Assembly (NCBI GenBank): GCA_030654635.1 | Contig: JAURXE010000118.1 | Span: 1-11,078, forward strand | Direction of reading: 5' to 3' | Source: Pseudomonas sp. | Lineage (GTDB): Bacteria > Pseudomonadota > Gammaproteobacteria > Pseudomonadales > Pseudomonadaceae | DNA: 11,078 bases | Shown here: one piece after another, positions 1 through 6,470 of the stretch | How the letters are laid out: the number at the start of each line of letters is the position of its first letter | How positions within the stretch are numbered: position 1 is the stretch's first letter | Program-made: the position numbers and the translations under genes | The notes under the pieces: generated by a model | Seen by the model: only the letters and a program-made list of their open reading frames with translations | Database searches by the model: none | What the model was told of the DNA's origin: nothing

Positions 1-389
1 TGGTCCTGATGGCTGTGCACGCCGCCATCTGAGAGCAGGCCGAGAATATGCACGGCCTTGCCGGCACCGACGGCGCTATCGACCGCAGCGCAGAGGGTTG
101 GATTGTGAAAAAACTCGCCGTCACGAATCGCCTTGGTCACCCGGGTGAAGTCTTGATACACAACGCGACCGGCGCCGAGATTCATGTGGCCGACTTCTGA
201 ATTGCCCATCTGGCCGTCCGGCAGGCCGACATCCATGCCGCTGCCTGAGATCAGGCTGTGCGGTTGGCTGGCGAGCAACTGGTCGTAAACCGGGGTGTTG
301 GCAGCATAAATGGCGTTGTATTCGGGGCTGTCACTGTGACCGAAGCCGTCCAAAATGATCAGCACTAGCGGTTTTGGTGTGGTTGGCAT
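1..389 (-). CDS. gpmI: 2,3-bisphosphoglycerate-independent phosphoglycerate mutase, N-terminal part (cut by window edge)
   Basis: Cytosolic glycolytic enzyme that interconverts 3- and 2-phosphoglycerate using two Mn ions and a phosphoserine intermediate. Seen here are the first 129 residues, with the rest beyond position 1; the family is usually about 510 residues. The N-terminus reads [10 protein letters not shown], where Asp14 fits the first metal ligand. The block [17 protein letters not shown] (residues 59-75) carries the catalytic Ser64. [13 protein letters not shown] follows at residues 115-127, with the conserved His. The ATG at 387-389 is the only start that fits the family; its Shine-Dalgarno sequence is weak. 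The gene is divergent from the rhodanese/grxC/secB operon. Its promoter must lie in 390-527, where I see only a poor candidate on this strand. Identification is secure from the motifs. Confidence 0.96.
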   Translation of the reverse strand, partial: MPTTPKPLVLIILDGFGHSDSPEYNAIYAANTPVYDQLLASQPHSLISGSGMDVGLPDGQMGNSEVGHMNLGAGRVVYQDFTRVTKAIRDGEFFHNPTLCAAVDSAVGAGKAVHILGLLSDGGVHSHQD

Positions 390-468
390 AAGAGCACCCG
401 ATGCAAGCAAGATAAAAAAGAGCGCGAATATTAAGCCCAAGCGCGGCTCACGTCACCGCCGGACGGGT

Positions 469-496
469 TTGGTGCAATAGGGGGGCTGTGTATACT
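469..496 (+). promoter_or_regulatory. Predicted sigma70 promoter of the rhodanese-grxC-secB operon
   Basis: A -35-like TTGGTG (469-474) and a near-consensus -10 TATACT (491-496) are separated by 16 bases. The -10 is preceded by TGTG, which resembles an extended -10. Transcription would begin near position 503 and leave a leader of about 25 bases before the ATG at 528. This is the best promoter match in the 138-base divergent region between gpmI and the rhodanese gene. Inferred from sequence only. Confidence 0.65.
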
Positions 497-527
497 GGCC
501 GCCATTTTCACCTTCTGGAATCTATTG

Positions 528-941
528 ATGCTTGCTCATCTGCTTGAATTCGCCACTAACCACTACCTGTTGAGCAGCGGTGCCGCAGCGGCCTTGGCCC
601 TGCTGATCTATTCCGAACTGCAGCGTGGCGGTAAAAGCCTCAGTTGCCGCGAGCTGACCGCGCTGGTCAATGGTGAGCAAGGCGTGGTGCTGGATATTCG
701 GGCCCACAAGGACTTCGCCGCTGGCCACATCGTTGATTCGCTGAACATTCCCTACGAGAAAGTCATCGAACGCATGGTCGAGCTGGAAAAACACAAGGGC
801 AAAACCATCGTTCTGGTCGATGCCTTGGGTCAGCACGCCGGCACTATGTGCCGTGAGCTGGAGAAGGCCGGCTATACCGCCGCCAAGCTCGGTGGCGGGA
901 TCGCCAGCTGGCGGGGCGATAATTTGCCGCTGGTGAAGTGA
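528..941 (+). CDS. Membrane-anchored rhodanese-like domain protein (YibN type), catalytic cysteine absent
   Basis: A 137-residue protein with one N-terminal hydrophobic helix (about residues 13-28) followed by a single rhodanese domain. The fold is recognised from VVLDIRAHKDFAAGHI (residues 53-68), the SLNIPY segment and the closing GGIASWRGDNLP. The loop that normally carries the sulfur-accepting cysteine reads VLVDALGQHAG (residues 95-105), with Asp98 at the expected Cys position. Classical sulfurtransferase activity is therefore doubtful, and a scaffold or binding role is possible. I chose the ATG at 528 over an in-frame TTG at 525 because GGAA at 517-520 is well spaced. The next gene, grxC, starts one base after the stop, so the two are coupled. 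The position before grxC and secB resembles E. coli yibN. The exact function is unknown. Confidence 0.88.
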   Translation: MLAHLLEFATNHYLLSSGAAAALALLIYSELQRGGKSLSCRELTALVNGEQGVVLDIRAHKDFAAGHIVDSLNIPYEKVIERMVELEKHKGKTIVLVDALGQHAGTMCRELEKAGYTAAKLGGGIASWRGDNLPLVK

Positions 942-942
942 G

Positions 943-1197
943 ATGAGTGCGGTCGTTATCTATTCCAGTGACTACTGCCCCTATTGCCGGCGCGCTGAGC
1001 AGCTGCTGAAGAATAAAGCGGTGGCTTTCACCCGGATCAGCATCGATGGTCAACCGGCCGTGCGCGCTGAGATGATCCGCAAGGCGGGGCGCACCTCGGT
1101 GCCGCAAATCTGGATCGGCAGCAGTCACATCGGCGGCTGCGATGATTTGTATGCGCTGGAGCGCGCCGGTAAGCTCGACGCGCTGCTGAACGTTTAA
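943..1197 (+). CDS. grxC: Glutaredoxin 3 (GrxC)
   Basis: A small cytosolic thiol-disulfide oxidoreductase of 84 residues, the usual length for Grx3. It reduces protein disulfides and mixed disulfides with electrons from glutathione. The thioredoxin-fold landmarks are all present: strand VVIYSSDY, then the dithiol active site CPYC (Cys12, Cys15), the cis-proline loop SVPQ (residues 52-55) and the glutathione-binding GGCDDL (residues 64-69). The extra Cys66 is common in Grx3 proteins. The ATG follows the rhodanese stop by one base, so translation is probably coupled. The order grxC-secB is conserved in gammaproteobacteria. About 54 AT-rich bases (1198-1251) separate it from secB. Confidence 0.95.
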   Translation: MSAVVIYSSDYCPYCRRAEQLLKNKAVAFTRISIDGQPAVRAEMIRKAGRTSVPQIWIGSSHIGGCDDLYALERAGKLDALLNV

Positions 1198-1251
1198 AAT
1201 CCGGCGACGTTATTAACCACTACTCGTAATTACTAACAATAAGGCTCTGTC

Positions 1252-1725
1252 ATGACTGAACAAGTAAGCACCGGCGCAACTCAAGAAGAGCAAGGTCCAC
1301 AGTTCTCGCTGCAGCGGATTTATGTGCGCGACCTGTCTTTCGAAGCGCCAAAGAGCCCAGAAATTTTCCGTCAAGAATGGGCGCCAAGCGTTGAACTGGA
1401 CCTGAACACCCGTCAAAAACCACTGGAAGGCGACTTCCACGAAGTGGTGCTGACTTTGTCGGTGACCGTCAAGACTGGCGGCGAAACTGCTTTTATTGCC
1501 GAAGTTCAGCAAGCCGGGATCTTCCTGATTGCCGGCCTCGATGCGGCGGCCATGAGCCACACCCTCGGCGCCTTCTGCCCGAACCTGCTGTTCCCCTACG
1601 CTCGCGAAGCGCTGGATAACCTGGTGGTGCGCGGCTCCTTCCCGGCCTTGATGCTGGCGCCGGTGAACTTCGATGCGCTCTATGCCCAGCAACTCGAGCG
1701 GATGCAAACCGCCGGTAACGCTTAA
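1252..1725 (+). CDS. secB: Protein-export chaperone SecB
   Basis: A cytosolic homotetrameric chaperone that keeps secretory precursors unfolded and hands them to SecA at the Sec translocon. The 157-residue product has the usual length. Family hallmarks seen are [16 protein letters not shown] near residues 18-33, [11 protein letters not shown] near 64-74, the QAGIF segment near 87-91, and [15 protein letters not shown] followed by [21 protein letters not shown] towards the C-terminus. AAGG at 1241-1244 lies seven bases before the ATG and supports this start. It is the last gene of the operon, followed 17 bases after the stop by a strong hairpin terminator. An extra promoter in the AT-rich 1198-1251 leader is possible but I could not place one convincingly. 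Confidence 0.97.
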   Translation: MTEQVSTGATQEEQGPQFSLQRIYVRDLSFEAPKSPEIFRQEWAPSVELDLNTRQKPLEGDFHEVVLTLSVTVKTGGETAFIAEVQQAGIFLIAGLDAAAMSHTLGAFCPNLLFPYAREALDNLVVRGSFPALMLAPVNFDALYAQQLERMQTAGNA

Positions 1726-1742
1726 CAGGCCAAGCTGTACAG

Positions 1743-1766
1743 AAAACGCCCTTCGGGGCGTTTTTT
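1743..1766. terminator. Bidirectional intrinsic terminator between secB and trmL
   Basis: A hairpin with arms AAAACGCCC (1743-1751) and GGGCGTTTT (1756-1764) around a stable TTCG tetraloop, followed by further T residues to 1766. The A-run on the left provides a U-run for the opposite strand. The element can therefore end transcription of both convergent genes, secB on the plus strand and trmL on the minus strand. It fills most of the 51-base gap between them. Confidence 0.93.
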
Positions 1767-1776
1767 ATTGCTGGGG

Positions 1777-2241
1777 TTATTCGGCTTGAGCAAAGCCCTG
1801 CTGGCGCCAGGCTTCGTACACGGCGATGGCGACGGTGTTCGACAGGTTCAGGCTGCGATTGCCGGGCTGCATCGGCAGGCGCAAACGCTGCTCGGCCGGC
1901 AGGCTGTCGAGGATCTCCGCCGGCAGGCCACGGCTTTCCGGGCCAAACAGGAAAATATCCCCCGGCACAAACTGGCACTCGGCGTAGTTGTGGCTGCCTT
2001 TGGTCGTAAAAGCGAATATCCGACCTCCAGCGATTTCTGCTATACAGTCGCTAAGTGTTTGATGTCGCTTTAATCTTGAGTATTCGTGATAGTACAAACC
2101 GGCGCGGCGCAGGCGTTTGTCGTCCAGCTCGAAACCGAGCGGATCGATTAAATGCAGCTGACAGCCACTGTTGGCGCACAGGCGAATGATATTGCCGGTG
2201 TTGGGCGGGATTTCCGGTTGAAACAGCACGACGTGGAACAT
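1777..2241 (-). CDS. trmL: tRNA (cytidine/uridine-34-2'-O)-methyltransferase TrmL (SPOUT family)
   Basis: Methylates the ribose of the wobble nucleotide 34 in certain leucine tRNAs, using S-adenosylmethionine. The 154-residue product has the normal TrmL length and is the minimal SPOUT domain. Its three family motifs are visible: PEIPPNTGNIIRLC (residues 9-22), FGPESRGLP (99-107) and RSLNLSNTVAIAVYE (129-143). The latter two build the knotted cofactor site. The reading frame stays open far upstream, but the family N-terminus MFHVVLFQPEIPPNTG fixes the ATG at 2239-2241; the Shine-Dalgarno is weak. Residues 55-79 (2005-2082) are encoded by an unusual run of AT-rich rare codons such as TCA, AGA, TTA, ACA, ATA and GGA, unlike either side of the gene. 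The protein appears intact. It is convergent with secB and divergent from mshI. Confidence 0.95.
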   Translation of the reverse strand: MFHVVLFQPEIPPNTGNIIRLCANSGCQLHLIDPLGFELDDKRLRRAGLYYHEYSRLKRHQTLSDCIAEIAGGRIFAFTTKGSHNYAECQFVPGDIFLFGPESRGLPAEILDSLPAEQRLRLPMQPGNRSLNLSNTVAIAVYEAWRQQGFAQAE

Positions 2242-2276
2242 AGTTGGGCTCAGTTTTGAGGCAAAGGCACATTCTA

Positions 2277-2295
2277 CAGGTTGCGACTTAACCTG
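2277..2295. promoter_or_regulatory. Short inverted repeat in the trmL-mshI divergent region
   Basis: Perfect six-base arms CAGGTT (2277-2282) and AACCTG (2290-2295) are separated by seven bases. This sits in the 93-base region between trmL and mshI, where the promoter of the msh operon is expected. It could be a regulator-binding site or a weak leader hairpin. Chance occurrence is quite possible, and I found no convincing sigma70 or sigma54 promoter next to it. Confidence 0.25.
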
Positions 2296-2322
2296 CGGCG
2301 CGTGAAGGCAACGCAAGAGTTT

Positions 2323-2328
2323 AAGGGG
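2323..2328 (+). promoter_or_regulatory. Ribosome binding site that decides the mshI start
   Basis: AAGGGG lies six bases before a TTG codon at 2335. It is the only strong Shine-Dalgarno sequence in this region. It favours the TTG at 2335 over the more distal in-frame TTG at 2281 and GTG at 2302, neither of which has one. Confidence 0.65.
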
Positions 2329-2334
2329 ACGCCC

Positions 2335-3252
2335 TTGTTGGCATGGCTGAATAAGAATAAAAAAACCGCGAACGGCTTGCTCGGCATTGAAACCGGCCCC
2401 GAAGGTATTGCTCTGGCCCATGTGCTGCGCACCCCTGGCCAGCCGGTGCAATTGCTGCGTTGCGTGTTTCGCCCGGTTGCGCCGGCGGATCAGCCGGCCG
2501 AGCTGAAAAGCATGGTGGCTGAGTTTGGCTTGGCCGGTATGCCGGTCAACCTACTGCTGCACCCGGCGCTCTATCAGTTGCTGTTGCTCGACTGTCCCGA
2601 TGTGCCGGCCAATGAGCTGCGCGATGCCATGCGCTGGAAAGTCAAAGAACAGATTAGCGAGCCGCTTGAGCAGGTGCTGGTGGATGCCTTTGCCTTGCCC
2701 ACCGATGCCTACCGTGGCCGTTCGCGCATGGCCTATTGCGCAGTGCTGGCGAAAGCTCATGTTGATCAATGGCTGCACATGCTTAAACACGCCGGCTTGA
2801 ACTTGCAGAGCATCGATATCACCGAGATGGCCTTTCGTAATCTGGGCCTGCTGGCCGGCGCCGAGGGTTTGAATTTGGCCTTGCTGCGGCTGCGTTCCAG
2901 CGAAGGACTGATCTCTGTCCAGCAGGGCGCGGACCTGTATATGGCGCGCCGCATCGAGCAGGGTCTGGACCAAGCCAGCCAGGACTTTGCCGGCGTGACT
3001 CTGGAAATTCAGCGTTCACTGGATTACTTCGAAAGCCAGCTGGGCAAGGGCTATATCAGCCGGCTGCTGCTGATGCCGATGAAACGTGATGGCGCCCAGG
3101 CATTAAAAGCCCTGAGCGATGGCCTGGCGGTCAATCTGCAGGCGCTTAATTTGCGCGATCTATTTGTCGGGCAGCCAGCGGCGGAGATTGATGAGCAACA
3201 ACAGGCTTACTGCTTCTCCGTGGTGGGCGCCGCTTTGCGCCAGGAGGCCTGA
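2335..3252 (+). CDS. mshI: MSHA pilus biogenesis protein MshI (PilM/GspL-like cytoplasmic actin-fold protein)
   Basis: First gene of the MSHA type IV pilus operon. MshI belongs with PilM and the cytoplasmic part of GspL, actin-like-fold proteins that sit under the inner membrane and link the assembly ATPase to the PilN/PilO-like pair. From the preferred TTG start the protein is 305 residues and begins MLAWLNKNKK. The first actin-like element is LLGIETGPEGIALAHV (residues 15-30). A PilM-type segment, NELRDAMRWKVKEQI, follows. No membrane helix is seen, in agreement with a cytoplasmic location. An in-frame extension to a TTG at 2281 would add 18 residues but lacks a ribosome binding site. The stop overlaps the next ATG by one base (TGATG). 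Alternative name: PilM-like protein; the msh assignment rests on the gene context. Confidence 0.88.
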   Translation: MLAWLNKNKKTANGLLGIETGPEGIALAHVLRTPGQPVQLLRCVFRPVAPADQPAELKSMVAEFGLAGMPVNLLLHPALYQLLLLDCPDVPANELRDAMRWKVKEQISEPLEQVLVDAFALPTDAYRGRSRMAYCAVLAKAHVDQWLHMLKHAGLNLQSIDITEMAFRNLGLLAGAEGLNLALLRLRSSEGLISVQQGADLYMARRIEQGLDQASQDFAGVTLEIQRSLDYFESQLGKGYISRLLLMPMKRDGAQALKALSDGLAVNLQALNLRDLFVGQPAAEIDEQQQAYCFSVVGAALRQEA

Positions 3253-3860
3253 TGCAAAACATCAACCTCTATCAACGCCAGCAAAAACGCAGTCATGGCC
3301 CACGGCCCAAGCAGATGGTGCTGGGCTGGCTGCTGTTGTTTGCCGTGATCGGCTCGCACGCGGCTTGGCAAACGTGGCGGTTGCAGCAAGCCACCACGCT
3401 GGCCAATGCCACGCAAAGCCGTGCGCAAGCGCTGCAGGCCGAATTCAGTACCGCCACGGCGAGCTTTCAGGAACCGCAACTGGACCCACTGCTGCCGGAG
3501 CAATTGGCGCAACAAGAGCAGAGCAATCTGCAACTGCAGCGCTTGGTCGCCCACTTACAGCTTTTGGCGCAACAGCAAAGCGCCGGCTTTGTGGCACCCC
3601 TGGCGGCCTTATCGGAGCGCCATCCCCCCGCAGGCTTGTGGCTCAGCGAAATTGCCCTGCGCGATGGCGGTAGCAGCTTAAGCCTGCAGGGCTTCAGTCA
3701 AGACCAGCAATTATTGCCTCTGTACCTGCAAAGCCTAGGGGTTAGCCCGGTGTTTCGCGGGCGGGCTTTTGCCCACTTTGAACTGCAGCGCAACGCGGAT
3801 GGGCTGCTGGGCTTTCGGCTGTCCTCGCGGTTAGATGATGAGGGCAAGGCCCATGAATAA
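3252..3860 (+). CDS. PilN-like inner-membrane protein of the MSHA alignment complex (second MshI-type gene)
   Basis: A 202-residue protein with a short cytoplasmic N-terminus MQNINLYQRQ, which resembles the INL motif by which PilN contacts PilM. One membrane helix follows (about residues 22-40). A Gln/Ala-rich stretch likely to form a coiled coil comes next (about 45-110), and then a small alpha/beta domain (about 115-195) typical of PilN/GspL periplasmic parts. It probably pairs with MshJ in the inner membrane and bridges MshI to the periplasm. AGGAG at 3242-3246 precedes the ATG, which overlaps the mshI stop by one base. Its own stop overlaps mshJ by eight bases. Some annotations call this gene mshI2; I leave the symbol blank because naming varies. 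The role is inferred from architecture and position. Confidence 0.82.
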   Translation: MQNINLYQRQQKRSHGPRPKQMVLGWLLLFAVIGSHAAWQTWRLQQATTLANATQSRAQALQAEFSTATASFQEPQLDPLLPEQLAQQEQSNLQLQRLVAHLQLLAQQQSAGFVAPLAALSERHPPAGLWLSEIALRDGGSSLSLQGFSQDQQLLPLYLQSLGVSPVFRGRAFAHFELQRNADGLLGFRLSSRLDDEGKAHE

Positions 3861-4539
3861 GTTGCTGCAACGCTGGTTACTGCTGGCGCCCCGTGAACAG
3901 TGGTTGAGTTACGCGGTCGCGCTGGCAGTGGTTGGCATGCTCTACATGCTGCTGGTGGGCGATCCCTTAACGCAGCGGGTCGCCAAGCAAACGGCGCTGA
4001 ATAACGCCGCAGTGCTCAGCCTGCAGGAGGCTCAGTTGGGGCTGGCGGACTTGCAAGCCAGACTGGCTGTCGACCCTAACGTGCCCTATCGCAGCGCCCT
4101 GCTGACCGCCAAAGCCAGTGGCGAGCAATTGATCGGCGAAGTCGACCAAGACACCGCTGGCCTGCTGCCGCCGGAGAAAATGCGTGCGGTGCTGCAAGAG
4201 TTGTTACGCGCCCAACCCAAGCTGCGCCTGCTCAGCCTGCAGAGTTTTACCGAACCCTTGCAGCTGGCCCAAACGGTGCCACAGCCGAACGGGGCTATAG
4301 CGAAGAGCGCCGCAGTAGAGCCGAAAGCGCCGGTCACCCTGTACCGCCACGGGTTAAAGATCAGCCTGCAAGGCGGCTATTTTGATTTGCTCGCTTACCT
4401 GCAGGCGATTCAAGCCAGCGGCTGGCGCCTGCATTGGGACAGCCTGGACTATCAAGTCGGCGCGGACGGCCCGGCCCAGGCGAAAATTAATCTGGTGCTC
4501 TATACCCTGAGCCGCGAAGCGGGGTGGATCGGTGTTTAA
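3853..4539 (+). CDS. mshJ: MSHA pilus biogenesis protein MshJ (PilO/GspM-like)
   Basis: A 228-residue bitopic inner-membrane protein with a short cytoplasmic start, one membrane helix (about residues 18-35), an Ala/Leu/Gln-rich helical segment (about 45-75) and a C-terminal periplasmic domain. That domain ends in YRHGLKISLQGGYFDLLAYLQAIQ, typical of the PilO/MshJ ferredoxin-like fold. It should form a heterodimer with the PilN-like protein upstream and connect to MshK and MshL. The frame is open from an ATG at 3835, but the ATG at 3853 is preferred: it has AGGG and AAGG just upstream and gives the expected N-terminus MNKLLQRWLLLAPREQ. It overlaps the previous gene by eight bases (ATGAATAA) and mshK by eight. 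Confidence 0.87.
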   Translation: MNKLLQRWLLLAPREQWLSYAVALAVVGMLYMLLVGDPLTQRVAKQTALNNAAVLSLQEAQLGLADLQARLAVDPNVPYRSALLTAKASGEQLIGEVDQDTAGLLPPEKMRAVLQELLRAQPKLRLLSLQSFTEPLQLAQTVPQPNGAIAKSAAVEPKAPVTLYRHGLKISLQGGYFDLLAYLQAIQASGWRLHWDSLDYQVGADGPAQAKINLVLYTLSREAGWIGV

Positions 4540-4849
4540 GCCCGCTTATCTGATGTTGTTAATCGGTCTTTGCAGTCATGCCCATGCCGCCCTCGACCCT
4601 ACTCAGCCGGCAGCTTCGGCCGCTACTGCGGCAACCGCCGGCACGCCCGAAACAGCCTTGGTGCTGCAATCGATAGTGCGGGGCGGGCGGCAGTCGCAGG
4701 CAGTAATTAATGGCCAGTCGCTGCGGGTTGGCGATGCATTAGGCGGCGCCAAGCTGCGGGCGATTTACCCGAATTCCGTCGTGCTTGAGCGCCAAGGCCA
4801 GCAACAGGTCTTGCGTCTGGTCGAACCCATATTGAAACCGAGTCGATAA
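4532..4849 (+). CDS. mshK: MSHA pilus biogenesis protein MshK (PilP/GspC-like periplasmic link to the secretin)
   Basis: A 105-residue exported protein. Residues 1-19 form a signal peptide with a hydrophobic core (YLMLLIGLC) and a cleavage site after Ala-His-Ala. The mature part starts ALDPTQPA, followed by an Ala/Thr-rich linker. A compact beta domain comes last (about residues 40-100), with ALVLQSIVRGGRQSQAVING and LRVGDALGGAKLRAIYPNSV. This is the homology-region fold of PilP and GspC that binds the N-domains of the secretin, so it should join the inner-membrane complex to MshL. The start is a GTG overlapping the mshJ stop by eight bases, with a GGGGTGGA Shine-Dalgarno just upstream; no ATG would retain the signal peptide. 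Confidence 0.85.
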   Translation: MFKPAYLMLLIGLCSHAHAALDPTQPAASAATAATAGTPETALVLQSIVRGGRQSQAVINGQSLRVGDALGGAKLRAIYPNSVVLERQGQQQVLRLVEPILKPSR

Positions 4850-4853
4850 CGCC

Positions 4854-6467
4854 ATGCTGCCAAAACCTGCTTTTCGTTTTCGTCTGTTGCATCGCCAATC
4901 GCGTCTCGCGCTACTGGCGGCGCTTAGTTTGTTGGCGGCTTGTCAGACTTTTAAAGATGGCGACCGGCAACTCTATGACCAGAGCAACAAACTGCTGGCT
5001 GAGAGTTTGGCGCAAAGCCGCGCCAAGGTCGCTCCGCCCTTGGCGGTGCAGGCGGCATTGATCTCGCCATTGCCGCAAACGGCCATGGCCCGCAGTGGGC
5101 CGCGCTTCGACGTGGCAGCCAAAGATATGCCGGCTAACGAGTTCTTTCTTAGTCTGATGAATGGCGCCGGGCAAAACATCGTGGTGCACCCCGAGGTGAC
5201 CGGCAACATCACCTTCAGCCTGCGCAATGTCACCCTGGAAGAAGTCTTGGCGGCGGTGCGTGACAGTTACGGTTATGACTTTGGCCGCACCAGCTACGGC
5301 TATCAGATTTTCCCCAACCAAGCGATTACCCGCACCTACGACATCAACTACCTGAACCTGCAGCGCCAGGGCGTTACCGACACCGAAGTCAGCTCCGGCC
5401 AGGTCAATACCAGCGACAATACTGACAGCAGCAATGGCGCGACCACCAGCAGTACCACCTCGACCACCCGACCGGCCAGCCAGCTGATTACCACCAGCAA
5501 TGTCGACTTCTGGAAGGAAGTGAATACGGTGGTGAGCATGATCGTTGGCAGCGAGGAGGGTAATAAGGTGGTGGTCAACCCGCAGGCCGGCTTGATGGTG
5601 GTGCGCGCCTCGGCGGCAGATCAGCAAAGCGTCGAGAGCTTTCTCAAACAGGCCCACGTCAATCTGCAGCGGCAGGTGATTCTGGAAACCAAGATCCTCG
5701 AAGTGAACCTGTTTGATCGCTTTCAGGCCGGGGTGAACTGGGCGCAGTTCGGCAGTGATGGCGGTGCCAGCCTGGCCGGTGCGGCGCTGAGCGGGCCACA
5801 AACCATCGGCGGGGTGTTCAGTGCGGCGGTGACCGTCGGCGATTTTACCGGGGTGCTGCAATTGCTCGAGACCCAAGGCGAGGTGCGGGTACTGTCGACT
5901 CCGCGGATCTCGACCCTGAATAACCAGAAGGCGGTGATCAAGGTCGGTACCGACGAATATTTCGTCACCGATGTGTCGGCAAGCACCACCACCAGCACCA
6001 ACGGTGATGGCGCCTCGACGCCGGAGATCTCTCTGACGCCGTTCTTCTCCGGCATCTCGCTGGATGTGACCCCGCAAATCGACGCCCGCGGCGAGGTGAC
6101 TCTGCATGTGCGGCCGTCGGTGAGCAAGGTTACCGCCGATGATACCGAGATCAATCTCGGCGATAAATTTGGCACCCTCAACCTGCCGACCGCGCGCACC
6201 ACTTCGCGCCAGTCCGACTCTATCGTCCGCGCCCGCAGTGGCCAGGTGGTGGTGATCGGCGGCTTGCTGCAGAACGACAACGAAAACGTTGATGCTGGTG
6301 TGCCCTGGTTGTCGAAAGTACCGCTACTGGGCTGGGCCTTTCAGCAACAACGCAAGAACCTCGGAAAGAGCGAGTTGGTGATTCTGATGCGCCCCCAGGT
6401 GATTAGTGACGACACCTGGCTGAATGAGATCCAAAAAAGCGCCGAAGCCTTTAAAGAGTTGAGGTAG
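4854..6467 (+). CDS. mshL: MSHA pilus outer-membrane secretin MshL
   Basis: Outer-membrane secretin through which the MSHA pilus passes. The 537-residue product begins with a lipoprotein signal whose lipobox is LAAC (Cys30), so it is probably lipidated and sorted to the outer membrane. An STN/N0-type domain spans about residues 84-155. A Ser/Thr/Asn-rich linker follows (about 178-216), then an N1/secretin_N-like part (about 217-270). The secretin barrel domain runs from QVILETKILEVNLFDRFQ (274-291) to the signature VPWLSKVPLLGWAF and SELVILMRPQVI (506-517). It starts four bases after mshK with a poor Shine-Dalgarno, so coupling to mshK is likely. The barrel includes another Ser/Thr-rich loop near 374-392. 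Membership of the MshL/PilQ/PulD superfamily is certain; the MshL name follows from the neighbours. Confidence 0.94.
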   Translation: MLPKPAFRFRLLHRQSRLALLAALSLLAACQTFKDGDRQLYDQSNKLLAESLAQSRAKVAPPLAVQAALISPLPQTAMARSGPRFDVAAKDMPANEFFLSLMNGAGQNIVVHPEVTGNITFSLRNVTLEEVLAAVRDSYGYDFGRTSYGYQIFPNQAITRTYDINYLNLQRQGVTDTEVSSGQVNTSDNTDSSNGATTSSTTSTTRPASQLITTSNVDFWKEVNTVVSMIVGSEEGNKVVVNPQAGLMVVRASAADQQSVESFLKQAHVNLQRQVILETKILEVNLFDRFQAGVNWAQFGSDGGASLAGAALSGPQTIGGVFSAAVTVGDFTGVLQLLETQGEVRVLSTPRISTLNNQKAVIKVGTDEYFVTDVSASTTTSTNGDGASTPEISLTPFFSGISLDVTPQIDARGEVTLHVRPSVSKVTADDTEINLGDKFGTLNLPTARTTSRQSDSIVRARSGQVVVIGGLLQNDNENVDAGVPWLSKVPLLGWAFQQQRKNLGKSELVILMRPQVISDDTWLNEIQKSAEAFKELR

Positions 6468-6470
6468 CGC

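Noticed and set aside
2266..2284. Sigma54-like GGCAC and TTGC elements upstream of mshI
   Set aside because: The GG and GC pairs are 17 bases apart instead of the 12 needed for a -24/-12 promoter.
2281..2334. N-terminal extension of MshI to the TTG at 2281
   Set aside because: It has no Shine-Dalgarno, and the extra basic residues do not look like MshI. The TTG at 2335 has AAGGGG at proper spacing.
4911..6107. A 398-codon open frame on the minus strand opposite mshL
   Set aside because: It lies fully antisense to a clear secretin gene. It is rich in His, Arg and Gly as expected from a shadow frame of GC-rich DNA and shows no domain.
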